From Psococerastis gibbosa (Eukaryota; Arthropoda; Insecta; Psocodea; Psocidae), in the NCBI GenBank assembly GCA_963971405.1, contig OZ020489.1:3410001-3474000 (forward strand): DNA of 64,000 nucleotides, read 5' to 3'. A program made the translations under genes and the position numbers. Within the stretch, counting starts at the first letter, position 1. Each line of letters opens with the position of its first letter. The notes under the pieces were generated by a model. The model saw only the letters and a list, made by a program, of their open reading frames with translations. It did not search any database and was not told the DNA's origin. Of this stretch, positions 10,636-20,019 are shown piece by piece.

Positions 10636-11308
10636 ACACTGCCGGGTTTAGCCTTGTGGGGGGGGGGGGGGGGGACGTGGGCCGGAATTGTGTGGGGGCC
10701 TTTCTCGGTCAGAGCAGTCTTAGGCGCCCATTCCACCGACCGGCTAGGGCTATTTACAAAAACGGTGACGTAGTAGCAGACATTCAAGACTTAGGCGGGG
10801 TTTCCACCGACCTCGCATTGCAGAATGCAAATGACATTGACGGAAATTAGAATTTATCTATTTATAGAAATCTATTAAAATGTTTGTACTTAACATATCC
10901 CATGACGCCATTTTTTAATTTTAGTTTGTTTGTTTGTGATTTTACTGTATGATCATTGATCAATTTTAACTATGGCATAGAGGAAAATAAACATTTCCGT
11001 CAATTCTGCAATGCGAGGTCGGTGGAAACCCCGCCTAAGTCTTGAATGTCTGCTACCACGTCACTGTTTTTGTAAATAGCTCTAGCCGGTCGGTGGAATG
11101 GGCGCCTTATGTACCCTTTGGAGTTTGGGCTAGACGATATTCCACTATATGAATGATAAATCCCGCCAAATATTTCAACAAATTTATTTTCTTTGATTTT
11201 TTAATCTATTATAATTTTGTATTTTGCTACTTTTTGTGGAGGTCACTTTTTTGTAGGGGCAATGACACTCCTGGTCTCCTATAGCCAAACCCGCGGCACT
11301 GCCTGGAT
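10636..11308. mobile_element. hAT-like element with CACTGCCGGGTTTAGCC ends, split by a MITE
   Basis: The left terminus cactgccgggtttagcc and the right terminus ccaaacccgcggcactg are imperfect inverted repeats. The flanks cctggaaa and cctggatg match at six of eight positions. The palindromic MITE 10723-11106 sits inside. No transposase is visible. Confidence 0.45.
10723..11106. mobile_element. 384-bp palindromic MITE, PIF/Harbinger-like (copy 2)
   Basis: It has the same length as copy 1. Arms are GGCGCCCATTCCACCGACC at the left and the exact complement at the right, flanked by TTA (10720-10722, 11107-11109). An inner inverted pair begins GGCGGGGTTTCC and ends GGAAACCCCGCC. Compared with 7041-7424, differences in the left arm are mirrored in the right arm. 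Confidence 0.8.
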
Positions 11309-11725
11309 GAATCAATCTTGCCTGACTGTACCTAATATAGTAGCTTATAGGCAGACATCATTATTATAAAATAACCATCATCTCATAAAATGATTATATT
11401 GCACTATAAATAGGCCTAGTGTTCCCAAGAGACGAGTGCGTAGGGCACCCCCCAGCAAGACGGTTGACCCCGCGGTAGGTCACTACGATAACCCGCGGTA
11501 TCACTCGCGATGGCGGCAGAGTCACCAGTTGATGTTATTGGGTCTGTCTGTGAATTTCAACATAATTCTTGATTATAAGGGCGGCATACACAAACATTTC
11601 ATTAGCGTGAAATAGGATCCCTTAAGAGATAATCAGAATACTCCCAATTCGCAATTTTTTTAGAAAGTCATTTTTAAAAAAAGATAGGGTTAGTTGGACT
11701 TACATTGCCTGATGTGTTAATAGCC
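11309..11725. other. Gene-free stretch
   Basis: No coding region, RNA gene or bounded repeat recognised. Confidence 0.35.
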
Positions 11726-11729
11726 ATTA

Positions 11730-11960
11730 GAGGCAGGGGGTCTCATATTCACCGAACAATTGAGGCTGGAGCCAGGGGAAGGGGGGGAAGTTTCGGGAGT
11801 GGGTGCTACTCCCATCATCAGGCTTAATCTTGAGAAGGACTGTTGGTTTCTGGGTGATTGACTCTACTCTACTCTGAATTATTGAGTAAATACGATCCCC
11901 TTGAGGATTCGAACTACCGTTCACCCGATTGAAATGCAAGCTCTCTAAGCACTATGGACT
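11730..11960 (-). mobile_element. tRNA-derived SINE family 3
   Basis: On the - strand the head contains a box B-like agttcgaatcctc, preceded by tgcatttcaatcgggtga. The 3' part includes cactcccgaaac. The same family is present on the + strand at 60290-60520. The head resembles a Leu/Ser-type tRNA. Confidence 0.6.
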
Positions 11961-12238
11961 AATTGAAAAATTTGGCGCCCTCCCCCCATCGTCATAAAAA
12001 TGTAGAAAAGGAGCAAGCCGTTCTCATCGTCGAAGGTAAATTTTAAGCGGCGTCCGATGGTTCGCGAAACCTGAGGGGGGTCTGGGGGTCTCTATAGGGG
12101 GAAATGTTTTGTGGGGTTTGACGTAATTTGATAGCAGTAACGTTTAGATTTTACATGCGAGGAATGTAAATGCAAACAAGGGGTTTCATCGGGAACCCCC
12201 CCCCCCCATGGTTAATCAATCGGTACCATCAGAAATTT

Positions 12239-12269
<31 letters not shown>

Positions 12270-13180
12270 CGGAATTTGGAGGTGTCCGATTTCTTTTAAG
12301 GATTACAGAGCTCGACTGCTCGAGTCAAGAAAGATGATCGTTTTCTGGCCTTGCGAGGCGTACGCCCCCTCTGGGTTGACATGCCATTACGTTTTTTTGA
12401 ATTGAAAGAAATTTCCAGCATGGTTAAGTCATTGTAACGAGAAATACAAAACTTGTGGGAGTCCTGCGCAGTGCTGAGCTCTCCTCCTGCGGGATGCTGT
12501 AAGCACATTCGGACCAATCAGCTATGTCAGCAGTATTCCAGCCAATCACATCCACTGGAATCTACTGCTGTTTGGAAATACATTATATCTCTACAGCCAT
12601 TTCCAAAATGGGTTGGATTTTACATCTGTGATCTATGCAACGAGTTAAGCGAACGTAATATTATATATATATTTTTTAAATTGAAATATTTGAAATGGCC
12701 CGGAGGTGGATAATTAGATACTGAGATCGTCAATCGTCAATCGTCACATTACTGTTGCATTGTGATTTTTGAATTCTATCGCCCCGATTACACACTCCAA
12801 TATTTATTAGACCAATAAATTGTTTATTCAATCTAAAAAATATATGGAATGTTAGTATGTAAAAGTATACGATTTTAATCTGAAGTTAGGTATTGCACTC
12901 TTGAATTTATCTTGGTCCCATATTTACTGAACCTAATACAGGGATGGACCCAGCCCATTTTGGGGTGGGGGGGGGGGGTAGTTGTGGGTCAAAACAGGAA
13001 AAATATGTAGGATTGATTAAATCAGAGCTCAATAATAAATTAATTCACAAATAGATTTACCAATTTTTTTTTTTTTGGGGGGGGGGGCAGCTACCGTATC
13101 CGTCCATGATCGAATACTAGAACAATACTCGAGTGTATAATAGGGGGCATAGGAAAAGGGCGTAAATTTACAGTCACACT
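11961..13180. other. Gene-free stretch
   Basis: It contains a C-tract (12198-12207), an A-run of about 28 bases (12242-12269) and a G-tract (12968-12978). A second G-tract at 13078-13087 is followed by 'cagctaccgtatccgtccatg', similar to the sequence at 36095-36135. No gene is seen. Confidence 0.4.
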
Positions 13181-14723
13181 CAGGCGCGGATCTAGAATGA
13201 GGCCAAGGAGGGGGCTAAGATTAAATTTTTTTTTTTTTTTCCCTTCGGTCCCTGCGTCCCTCAAAAGGGACAAACTTTTGAAGGTTTGAAATACGCGCTT
13301 TTTTAGATTCCGGAATTAATGACAAACACAATAAGTTTTTACGCGGTATTAAGTCTGTGTTACTGAATCGAATCGATTCGAGAACGTGTCTGCTGCATTT
13401 TGGCGCTTAAAAGTTTGTGTACATGTCGGAGAAAATGGCGGGAAAAGGTATGCTGCATTTTTATCACTCCACATCTGGCCTAGGCCCCACTTATATTGGT
13501 ATAATTATTTTTTAAATTGACTATTGAGGGTTTATAAACTAGGTAAACTAGATAAAGTAACTTTTTTTGTTGAAGGTGGACCATTTTTGAGCCTTTTACT
13601 CGTGTCCCTTAAAAGGGACAATAGGACCCAAGCTACCCCAAACTCGGCCATACACTAATATTATCATCTGACTTTATTATTATGTTTACATGTAGTGTTT
13701 TGAAGAAGTGCAACTGAAAAGTGAAGCCTGAGGGCTATGAAAGAGTAATGGAGATATTTGGGGATTGCGCGGATTTATCTGGGCTATCCGATGATGAGTC
13801 AGTTCGTGATTTCGAGGCTGAAGCAGACCAAGAGCTGCTGCAGTCTGCAGTGTACAGAAGAATTGCTTTTGACTGACAAAGACAACGATGGTGAGCTTGC
13901 CTGAATGCGGCTTCATAAAATACCTATACGAATGCGAAAGGTGTCGCTAATGGACAACAAGTTGGGTGCTTCTGCTTACGTTTTATGTAAGTTATTACAT
14001 GAAATTCGGATATATATTTGGAGAAATAAAGCCGTACTTTTGATTGTCAAGGACATCCAATGCTGTAGTACATCTTCCGATTGATAATGATGGGACTGCT
14101 GTGGAAGTTGCTGAGAAATACGTGGCGAAAATTACAGACACTATCAAGAAAAAAACTGGTCTTATAAGAAATAAGAAGAATGGCAAGAGTAAATTGCAGA
14201 AAATTATTGTAAAGGGAAATAAGAAGAAAGGAATGCCAAATAAGAGAGGTAGTGGCAAAATACTGAAACAAGGGAATGAGTCCTGCCAGTAGAATTTTCA
14301 TAAAAAAATAAAATAATTTTTTTAATAATAAGTTTTTTTCTTCATAGCTATGTAATCTAGTCCCAATGTCCCTCAGGAGGGACACTCCAGACTGAATGAA
14401 TGAATGAATGAATGAACTTCAGATATGGTAAAATTAGCCTTAAATTGACCATAAAGTATATTCCACATGAGAAATAATTTTTTTATACGTCAACTTTAAT
14501 TTGGGTCTGAAGGGGTTAAATAGGGCTGAAATATTGGGGTTATACGCATTTTCAGAACAATAAGGGTTCTATAGTGTAGGTAATTAATACAATCGAGCAC
14601 AAGGGAGAAAATTTGTGAAAAATAGGACTGAAATAGTGGGGTTTTAAGCATTTTGAGGACCCTAATAGGGGGCTATAGCCCCTATAGCCCCCCCCCCCCC
14701 GTAGATCCGTAGATCCGCGCCTG
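13181..14723. mobile_element. hAT-type element (CAGGCGCGGATC family) with a nested element
   Basis: Termini caggcgcggatctag and gatccgcgcctg are flanked by a perfect 8-bp duplication, gtcacact, at 13173-13180 and 14724-14731. This is the clearest evidence that the family is hAT-like. The outer element itself is short and non-coding. Most of its length is a second element at about 13241-14515. Confidence 0.8.
13241..14515 (+). mobile_element. piggyBac-like relic nested in the hAT element
   Basis: The ends are CCCTTCGGTCCC and, inverted, CCCCTTCAGACCC. A TTAA lies next to the right end (14516-14519); the left junction is blurred by a T-run. Inside the ends are gtccctcaaaagggac and gtccctcaggagggac. 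A short frame near 13748-13876 encodes an acidic start (MEIFGDCADLSGLSDDESVR) like the N-terminus of piggyBac transposases. A later frame at 14044-14292 is Lys-rich (EVAEKYVAKITDTIKKK) and not recognised. No complete transposase is present. The family call is tentative. Confidence 0.45.
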
Positions 14724-14731
14724 GTCACACT

Positions 14732-15589
14732 TATAAAAACCTCAAATTTAAAATGGAAGAAGACGGTGTACCTCACTCTTTCACATACTATACCACCTTC
14801 TTCAACCTGACCCTTCACATAGATGTGATGTAGAAGCAGCACGTTCTGGCATGATAAAATCTAGGATTTTAAAAAAGGCGACTAATGCAACTTAATGCCT
14901 TCTCGCACTGATCCCTTCATTTTTTTTTTTCATTTCGGGAGGGGGCTCCTAGGGCCCTGCCACCCCTCCTCCCACACCATCTGCCTACTACCGTGCTTTC
15001 TAGGCCATTCTAGTGTGTAAAAGATACAGTAGTAGACTAGTTGCCGAATACAATGTCTAGTAGTATTGTAGCTCAAGCCAGGAAAGCGAAAGACCGGCGT
15101 GTTACACAGACCTTTGACACGCCACCATATTTCCATACTCCTTAGTCACATGCCCCCGACGTGCTATTAACAATTCAAATATGTCTTAAAGTCTTTAAAA
15201 CCCCACAAAAAGTAGGGACGGTAACATATGGGTTTTGTATAAAACATGGGAGCCGATTAAGGGTCACGTGTAGCCTACCGTATTCAAATTCGGCCGACCT
15301 AGGTTAGTACTTAATGTTTTCCATCAATTTTAAACAGTTTTGGTGCGACGCAATAAGACGACGAATTGCCCGGTTGAGGGTCAGTTGACAGGTAATAAAC
15401 AAAAGACTGATTTCAATTTAAAAATAAGTGTTTCGTGTTGCGTTCTAATTAGTAAAATGTCCAGTAAGCGTCTTGGTGCTGTTGAATTTCATAGTGAATT
15501 ATAGGGACGTCACGATTTCAGAAACGAGAAATTTGTAGAGCGGCCGTACTTTGCATTGAGACACATTCGGAGGGGGAAAGTGTAAAAAT
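14732..15589. other. Gene-free stretch
   Basis: No recognisable gene or bounded element. Confidence 0.35.
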
Positions 15590-15970
15590 CAAACAACTTC
15601 ACTTCAACTTTTTTCCTTGTCGAGTAACTCTGGACAAGGTGTAATATATTGAAGAAAAAAAATTAACACGAAATGAAATTATCACGCTCAAGCTTCCGCT
15701 TATCGAGCGATCCTTGACGCGGCAAAATTTAATTTTCATTAATAATGAAATATAATAAACCATTATAAAGTTCTCACTCTAGCCCCCAAGCCCATGAATG
15801 AGATTGATCCCTATGTAAAATAAATATAATTAAATTAAGTCTGAATTTGAAAGTAGCCTAAGTATTCATTTATTTAGGTATTCATGTATTTTCCCTATTT
15901 TATTTAATATTTTTAATATTTGGGGCCATTTTTAAATAGGATCTCTGGCAAAACTGATTCATTAAGGCGT
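15590..15970 (-). mobile_element. LINE 3'-end relic with terminal stem-loop
   Basis: It is homologous to 34945-35300, also in - orientation. Both carry, near the 3' end of the element, the palindrome ccttgtcc...ggacaagg followed by an A/G-rich tail. The same palindrome ends the LINE piece at 29263-29380. No coding sequence remains. Confidence 0.5.
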
Positions 15971-16189
15971 CTGCCATGTTTGTTATTACTAATATATTAT
16001 TATTATTTATAGAAACACTCTGTCGCAATTTGTCTACATTTGTCATTAATATTAATAAATTAATACGGAAACCTTACCAATAATGCCAGAAAAAGCAATA
16101 GAGTGAAGAGTCGTAGCCAGGGCAAAGCTCGCCAAACAAGGTACTAAAGTAGGCATACATATGTCCATAATCCCTTCCAAATAATAAGA

Positions 16190-17010
16190 ACCGGTCCGAG
16201 TTTACTCGAACATGCTTTCCAATTTATCAATCAGTCGACAGAGGAAATGAGTAATTACTTGGTAAATAATTTTCCTATGGTTAAATTTCGGATATCACGG
16301 GGGGGGGGGGGGTCTCCATCTGACGTCACTGGAGGTGAGGTAAATTCTAGATAGGTCAGATTAGTACATTACCACAGAGTAATAATGGCAGGGCATGCAA
16401 TGCATTTGAGCGCGAATTTCTTCAAAAAATAATTTTTTGCACAAAACCTTTTTTTGGGAAAGCAACCTGTCCGGTTTCGTTACTCATTTTAACACCTAAA
16501 AGATGCCTGAAGGTAGTAGTAGTATGGTTTGACACAGTCCCAGGCCACGGTGTGGGCCCATAGGACTCCAGTGGACCTCCTGATTATAGTGGATTCCGAA
16601 CCACTTGGGAAACACAGTGAAGTCACACGATTAGTTCGGAGGTGACCAGGACAAGTCCTACCATGTTTCCCTACCGGCACTGTGCACACGACCAATTTAT
16701 CTGCAGCTTTGAACCTGCTCTGGTCCGCTGGATTCAACTTGGCATGGCGGCCGGCAAAATTTTGATGAAAAAAGATGATTTTTGTGAACCTACATGCAAA
16801 ATTTCATCAAAATCGACCGAGTAGGCCTAGTTTGCCCGGAAAGCGATGAACAAGCAGACAGACAGAGCGACAGACAGACAGACATTTCGTAAAAAAATAC
16901 TTTTTTGGGTTCCTGGGACCTCAAAACGTGTAAATCCGTTGAAATCTCGGAATCCAAAATTTGGACCATCACAAAGCTTTCCTTATAAATATAAATACGT
17001 ATAAATTGGG
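16190..17010 (+). repeat. Repeat family A, long copy interrupted by a SINE
   Basis: The left part starts agaaccggtccgagtttac, then holds a G-tract (16301-16312). The right part carries 'atttcatcaaaatcgacc', a cagacagacag microsatellite (16853-16883) and an end near tataaattgggaagc. At least seven other copies occur in the window. It is non-coding and looks like a non-autonomous DNA element, but I cannot place its class. Confidence 0.6.
16513..16757 (-). mobile_element. SINE-like element (family B) inserted in repeat A
   Basis: Reverse orientation of the 856-1098 element, from tagtagtatggtttgac to the ggccggc end. It divides the repeat A copy at 16190-17010. Confidence 0.65.
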
Positions 17011-17207
17011 AAGCAAAAAAATCGAGATATCCCAACAAGGGTAATTTTTGAATGACCATTCAGAGTATACGAAGGTATTTGCTGCCACGGTGGGTTTAAT
17101 TTTTTTGGTGTTGTTTAGAAGCGACCATGGCATGTTCTGTTCGGTAGAAGTAGACATCATAGTCAGATTCTCCTAGCGACTTCGGGAAACTTCACTATAG
17201 GACTACT

Positions 17208-17294
17208 CAGTCGCGGCGCTACGGGGGTGCCCGAGGGGGCCTGGCCGTTTCTCCGGCCCCCCCTTTTTAGATATAATTTCTAGCGCCGCCACTG
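17208..17294. mobile_element. 87-bp hAT-type MITE
   Basis: Ends cagtcgcggcgctacgggg and ctagcgccgccactg are inverted. The flanking octamers ggactact and ggcctact match at seven of eight positions. It is too small to code. Confidence 0.6.
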
Positions 17295-17302
17295 GGCCTA
17301 CT

Positions 17303-17416
17303 TAAAATTATTGAAAAAATAAGACGCAACTGATCCACAATAAAATATATGATATCTATGCTAATATTACACATTTTATTGTCGGTCAGTAGCGTCTTAT
17401 TTTTTCAATAATTTTA
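17303..17416. repeat. Small hairpin element
   Basis: Arms taaaattattgaaaaaataa and its complement pair around a ~60-base loop, with 'gacgc' and 'gcgtc' extending the stem. It directly abuts the 87-bp MITE. Confidence 0.5.
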
Positions 17417-17544
17417 GGAAGTTGACATGACAGAAATTCAAGTAGGCCTAACTCGCGGGAGCGAGTGTCCACTGTCCGATCTCTCCTTTATATTGTATTG
17501 TAGAACTCTAAAAGCACCTAATGTAATCTTAATTGTAAAGGACA

Positions 17545-17755
17545 TGTAGAGTAGCGGTGTAGACTCCGACTTTCACCGGAAAGGTTGTTGGGTCGAGACC
17601 CACACTTGCTACAATGTCTGGCCATGCTTCGGAGGGCATGTAAAGCAGGAGGTCCCGGGTCTTCCTAGTTGAGTGTATAAGAGAGGGCTTTATAGCCCCA
17701 ACTCCTAACAGTCCTAACCCCTAACTAGAAATAGATCAAAAAAGTCAAATAAATA
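17545..17755 (+). mobile_element. SINE family 1, near full length
   Basis: The head carries tagagtagcggtg (box A-like) and ttgggtcgagaccc (box B-like). The core is gcttcggagggcatgtaaag, then the GGTCCCGGG core and agagagggctttatagccc. The tail is aaataaataaat (17744-17758). Confidence 0.65.
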
Positions 17756-18145
17756 AATAGAATCCCGCCACCTTCGTAGTGGAGAGCGTGGCAGCTATCA
17801 TCTCTGTTTGAATAGCATCAGTCAGCAAGTTTCGAAATATGGGTAATAACACACGCAGAGACTCTGTGACCCGGACTTGGGGCCATCAACGATAAATATT
17901 GGAATCTGCCGTGACCGATGAACCCTGCAGTGGCTGATAGCCTGTGGGGCAGAGGTCCAAATTGACAGATAACGCTATCTCCCTTCGGTCTAGAGCAGAT
18001 CGCACCGGCTTATCCCAAATGAATGGAACCCCGTATAGGATTACATTGTGTACTCAACCTACAGAAATTTGGTTATGTAATCGTTTAAGAATTTGCTTTG
18101 GACCCTGTCTGGCCCGGGCAGGCGGCAGCCCTATTATGCGACTAT

Positions 18146-18646
18146 TGGGATTAACAAAAAACCGGGGTTATTCATTAGTTTTAAACAAATGCGCGGGAAA
18201 TTCAAAGTGATAAATTAATCTTCGGCTATATTTTTGGTGAATTATTTTAATTTTTTTTCTCTTTAGATGTAGACACATTAACATAAATAGGACATGGAGA
18301 GCAGTTAGAGTCCCACACTTGCTATATTTTCTGGCCATGCTTCGGAGGGCATGTAAAGCAGGTGGTTATGTGTCTTCCCAATTGAGTGTTAAAGCCCTAA
18401 CTCCGCTAGGTTGGCCTACTAATATAACCAAAAGTCAATGCATTTTTTATTTATTAATTAAAATACTTATTGTATTTCAAAATTCTACCAGTACATTTTG
18501 ATGTTTATTAGTATTTCCTTCAATTATACAACAAGGCAACCATTCTCTTGTATTTATTTGAATTTCCCGCGCATATTTTAACACCGTCACGTGACACCTT
18601 ACTAATGTGGTATTAAAAAATAAACCCCGGTATTATATTAATCCCA
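18146..18646. mobile_element. TIR element (TGGGATTAA ends) containing a SINE
   Basis: The left end tgggattaacaaaaaaccgg and the right end ccggtattatattaatccca are inverted. The interior shares 'tttcccgcgcatattttaac' and 'accgtcacgtgacac' with 40715-40970. A family 1 SINE fragment lies within at about 18288-18440. No transposase is seen. Confidence 0.5.
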
Positions 18647-19770
18647 AATCCATAATAGGGCTGCTGATGTCCAAACTTACAAAAAGTATTGCATCCCTAC
18701 GGTAAAAAAAAAAAAAAAAGAAACACTGTACTTTACCTGCGAAAATTTGGTTATGCAATTTGTGACAAAATGGCTTTGGGCCCTGTGTGGCCCAGATGTA
18801 CAGTAAATACAAACTTACAGAAAATATTATATCACTATATTATTTACTGGACTCAGCCTACGGATATTTGGTATACCTATATAACCATATCCTATGAAGC
18901 TAATCACGCTAGTATGTAAGTATACAATACGTACAGTACATAGGTACGATATGACTATAGTAATAAAATGGAATACGGTGGCCTACCTACATTTTAAGCA
19001 ATTTCTATAGTAGGTAGTACCTAGCATTTGGTTTGCAGAATTAAGAAATTAATTAGGACTTTCACCTCTCAGCAAGAATAAGTATGCATGCATACAGTTC
19101 TTTCAACAAATTTCTGATAAGGAGCAGTGGCGTAACGATATTATACGTTTACGACGGAGGGAGGTGCAACATCTAGGCAAGCAGCAAATAAGGGAGGGAT
19201 CTCCCCTGGGGATTTTGTTTTTGAAAAAATAGGCCTGAAATAGTGGGGGAATATGTATTTTGACAGCAGCCATGTGTTTTCAATTTACGGACAAAGACTT
19301 ACTAACATAGTGCACGAAACAGGGGGTCCAGGAGTTTCCCCCGAGTGAATATTTTTCAAGTTGTGGGGGGTTAACTCATTTTGTCAGCCAACATTTTTAG
19401 ATTTTGCAGATGAACCTTTTTTACTAATCTGGAAATCTGGCTGAGGAACTTTCCTGGAGAACAATTGTTTTTTTTTTTAGAAATAGTGAGCTTCTACAAA
19501 TGCGGGGGGCTTTAACTGGCCACTACAAATTAGGCGATCCAGAAAAACTGTTTTTCTATATCGTCTATTTTCGGTTACCTATTCAACGAAAGCCCTTGGA
19601 CATACAGGCTATATATTCTCTTGAGATATTGTCGTTCGTATCTCCTAATTATAAATATTACAAATCAAAAAGTTCCCTTCCTTTCTAGCTTTTGTCCTGG
19701 ATCCAAATTTCAAAATTAAAAAACCTAAAATAAAGAATTCTTGAAGTGGCAAATGATTAAAATGCTAAAA
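18647..19770. other. Gene-free stretch
   Basis: No supported gene. An A-run lies at 18704-18719. The part near 19200-19400 weakly resembles the inner blocks of the CAGGCGCGGATC MITE. Confidence 0.35.
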
Positions 19771-19784
19771 TTAAAAAAAAGGAA
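19771..19784 (-). terminator. RNA polymerase III terminator of the 5S gene
   Basis: On the - strand a run of eight T (complement of the A-run at 19773-19780) lies 4 bases beyond the mature 3' end. This is the usual Pol III stop. Confidence 0.8.
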
Positions 19785-19902
19785 GCCAACGACACGTGGT
19801 GTTCCCAAGCGGTCACCCATCCAAGTACTAACCACGCCCGATGTTGCTTAACTTCGGTGATCGGACGAGAACCGGTGTGTTCAACATGGTATGGTCGTTG
19901 AC
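19785..19902 (-). rRNA. 5S ribosomal RNA
   Basis: The - strand gives a 118-nt sequence with the universal animal 5S blocks, including ccgatcaccgaagttaagca and gttagtacttggatgggtga. The ends gtcaacgac and gtcgttggc pair over nine positions with one G-U, forming helix I. The internal stem cgtggt/accacg is also fully complementary. Both stems differ from the common animal form in compensating pairs, which argues for a functional structure rather than a decayed copy. The internal control region for TFIIIA looks intact. Only one copy is in the window, whereas 5S genes usually sit in tandem arrays, so this is a dispersed copy. Confidence 0.93.
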
Positions 19903-20019
19903 ATTGAGCAAAGCGAGTGTAAGCACATATAGCCAACCAATCTGTTACACATCATACGCAGTCGCAGAGCAGACGACACACATTTCGACATTTGTTGTTT
20001 ATGTTTACAACTTTACAAA
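19903..20019. promoter_or_regulatory. Divergent intergenic region between 5S and TMED
   Basis: Only 117 bp separate the 5S transcription start (- strand) from the TMED start codon (+ strand). It contains ccaaccaatct (19934-19944), a CCAAT-box-like motif. No TATA box stands out on the + side. It must hold the TMED core promoter or 5' UTR unless a further upstream exon exists. Promoter function is inferred from position. Confidence 0.45.
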
